The translations under genes were made by a program, and so were the position numbers. This document shows positions 5,094 through 5,173 of a DNA stretch of 5,173 nucleotides, in pieces (position 1 is the first letter of the stretch; every line of letters starts with the position of its first letter). This DNA comes from UMGS973 sp045599945 (GTDB lineage Bacteria; Bacillota; Clostridia; Peptostreptococcales; Anaerovoracaceae), in NCBI GenBank assembly GCA_045599945.1, contig JAZRWY010000065.1, forward strand, positions 1 through 5,173, read 5' to 3'. The notes under the pieces are model-generated. The model was not told where the DNA came from and ran no database searches. It saw only the letters and a program-made list of their open reading frames with translations.

Positions 5094-5173
5094 TGTTCGC
5101 GGCAAGCGGACATTGAACATTGAAAACTGCATAGTGTGAAGATTTAGTCAACAAACTAAATGTACAATCAGAC
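5094..5173 (+). promoter_or_regulatory. Leader of an rRNA operon (16S gene expected just beyond the window)
   Basis: The transcript would begin with a hairpin TGTTCGC (5094-5100) / GCGGACA (5106-5112), loop GGCAA, one T-G pair. Then comes the box TGAACATTGAAAACTGCATAG (starting 5114), like the boxA-region sequences (TTTGAAAACT) found before 16S and 23S genes of Firmicutes, where they help antitermination. A second hairpin ATTTAGT (5142-5148) / ACTAAAT (5155-5161) follows. The 16S gene itself (AGAGTTTGAT... start) is not in the window, so the identity is inferred from promoter strength and the box. Confidence 0.75.
5111..5124 (+). repeat. Tandem CATTGAA repeat in the rRNA leader
   Basis: CATTGAA occurs twice without spacing (5111-5117 and 5118-5124). 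The second copy is the core of the boxA-like sequence. A duplicated antitermination-type site is possible, but 7-nt tandem copies also arise by slippage. Confidence 0.5.

Noticed and set aside
1..5173. CRISPR array, tRNA gene, prophage or toxin-antitoxin genes
   Set aside because: No regularly spaced repeats, no T-loop/CCA signatures and no small gene pairs beyond hup and rqcP were seen on either strand.

Overview
The window looks like chromosome of a low-to-mid GC Firmicute of class Clostridia, most likely a Lachnospiraceae-type gut anaerobe. The reasons are strong AGGAGG ribosome-binding sites, an HU gene using only AGA for arginine, a yabM/hup/rqcP (yabO) neighbourhood typical of Bacilli and Clostridia, and an rRNA-type leader with a TTGAAAACTGCATAG box. 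All genes are on the + strand. The genus cannot be fixed from this sequence.

Bases 1-141 look like the right end of an IS200/IS605-family (tnpB-type) insertion sequence. A chain of small hairpins ends in a terminal hairpin and the terminus TTCAC, the expected layout of a TnpB omega/reRNA scaffold. Its guide would be read from the flank after base 141. After a short intergenic stretch with an extended -10 promoter comes a two-gene operon. Its first gene is an MtaD-like amidohydrolase (218-1513, probable methylthioadenosine/S-adenosylhomocysteine deaminase). Its second, 7 nt downstream, is a 534-aa multi-spanning lipid flippase of the SpoVB/YabM/MurJ superfamily (1521-3125).

The next 149-bp gap (3126-3274) carries the hup promoter and two inverted repeats. 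It is followed by hup (3275-3553, HU nucleoid protein) and a textbook rho-independent terminator with a UUCG tetraloop (3568-3598). Directly against the terminator's T-tract lie the Shine-Dalgarno and start of rqcP (3609-3851, S4-domain ribosome quality-control factor, B. subtilis YabO). rqcP overlaps by 4 nt a 385-aa major facilitator transporter of the MFS_1_like group (3848-5005).

The last 168 bp hold no gene. They contain a near-consensus extended promoter (TTGACA, 17 bp, TAATAT) and a structured leader matching what precedes 16S rRNA genes in Clostridia, so the window most likely stops just short of an rRNA operon.

The genes are mainly housekeeping: purine/thioether salvage, envelope lipid export, chromosome compaction, rescue of stalled ribosomes, and transport. 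I did not find a convincing new multi-gene system. The points most worth a second look are the IS605-type end with its possible guide RNA beside the mtaD operon, the terminator packed against rqcP, the palindrome around the hup -10 region, and the departure from the usual mazG/hup/yabO/yabP/yabQ/divIC order.
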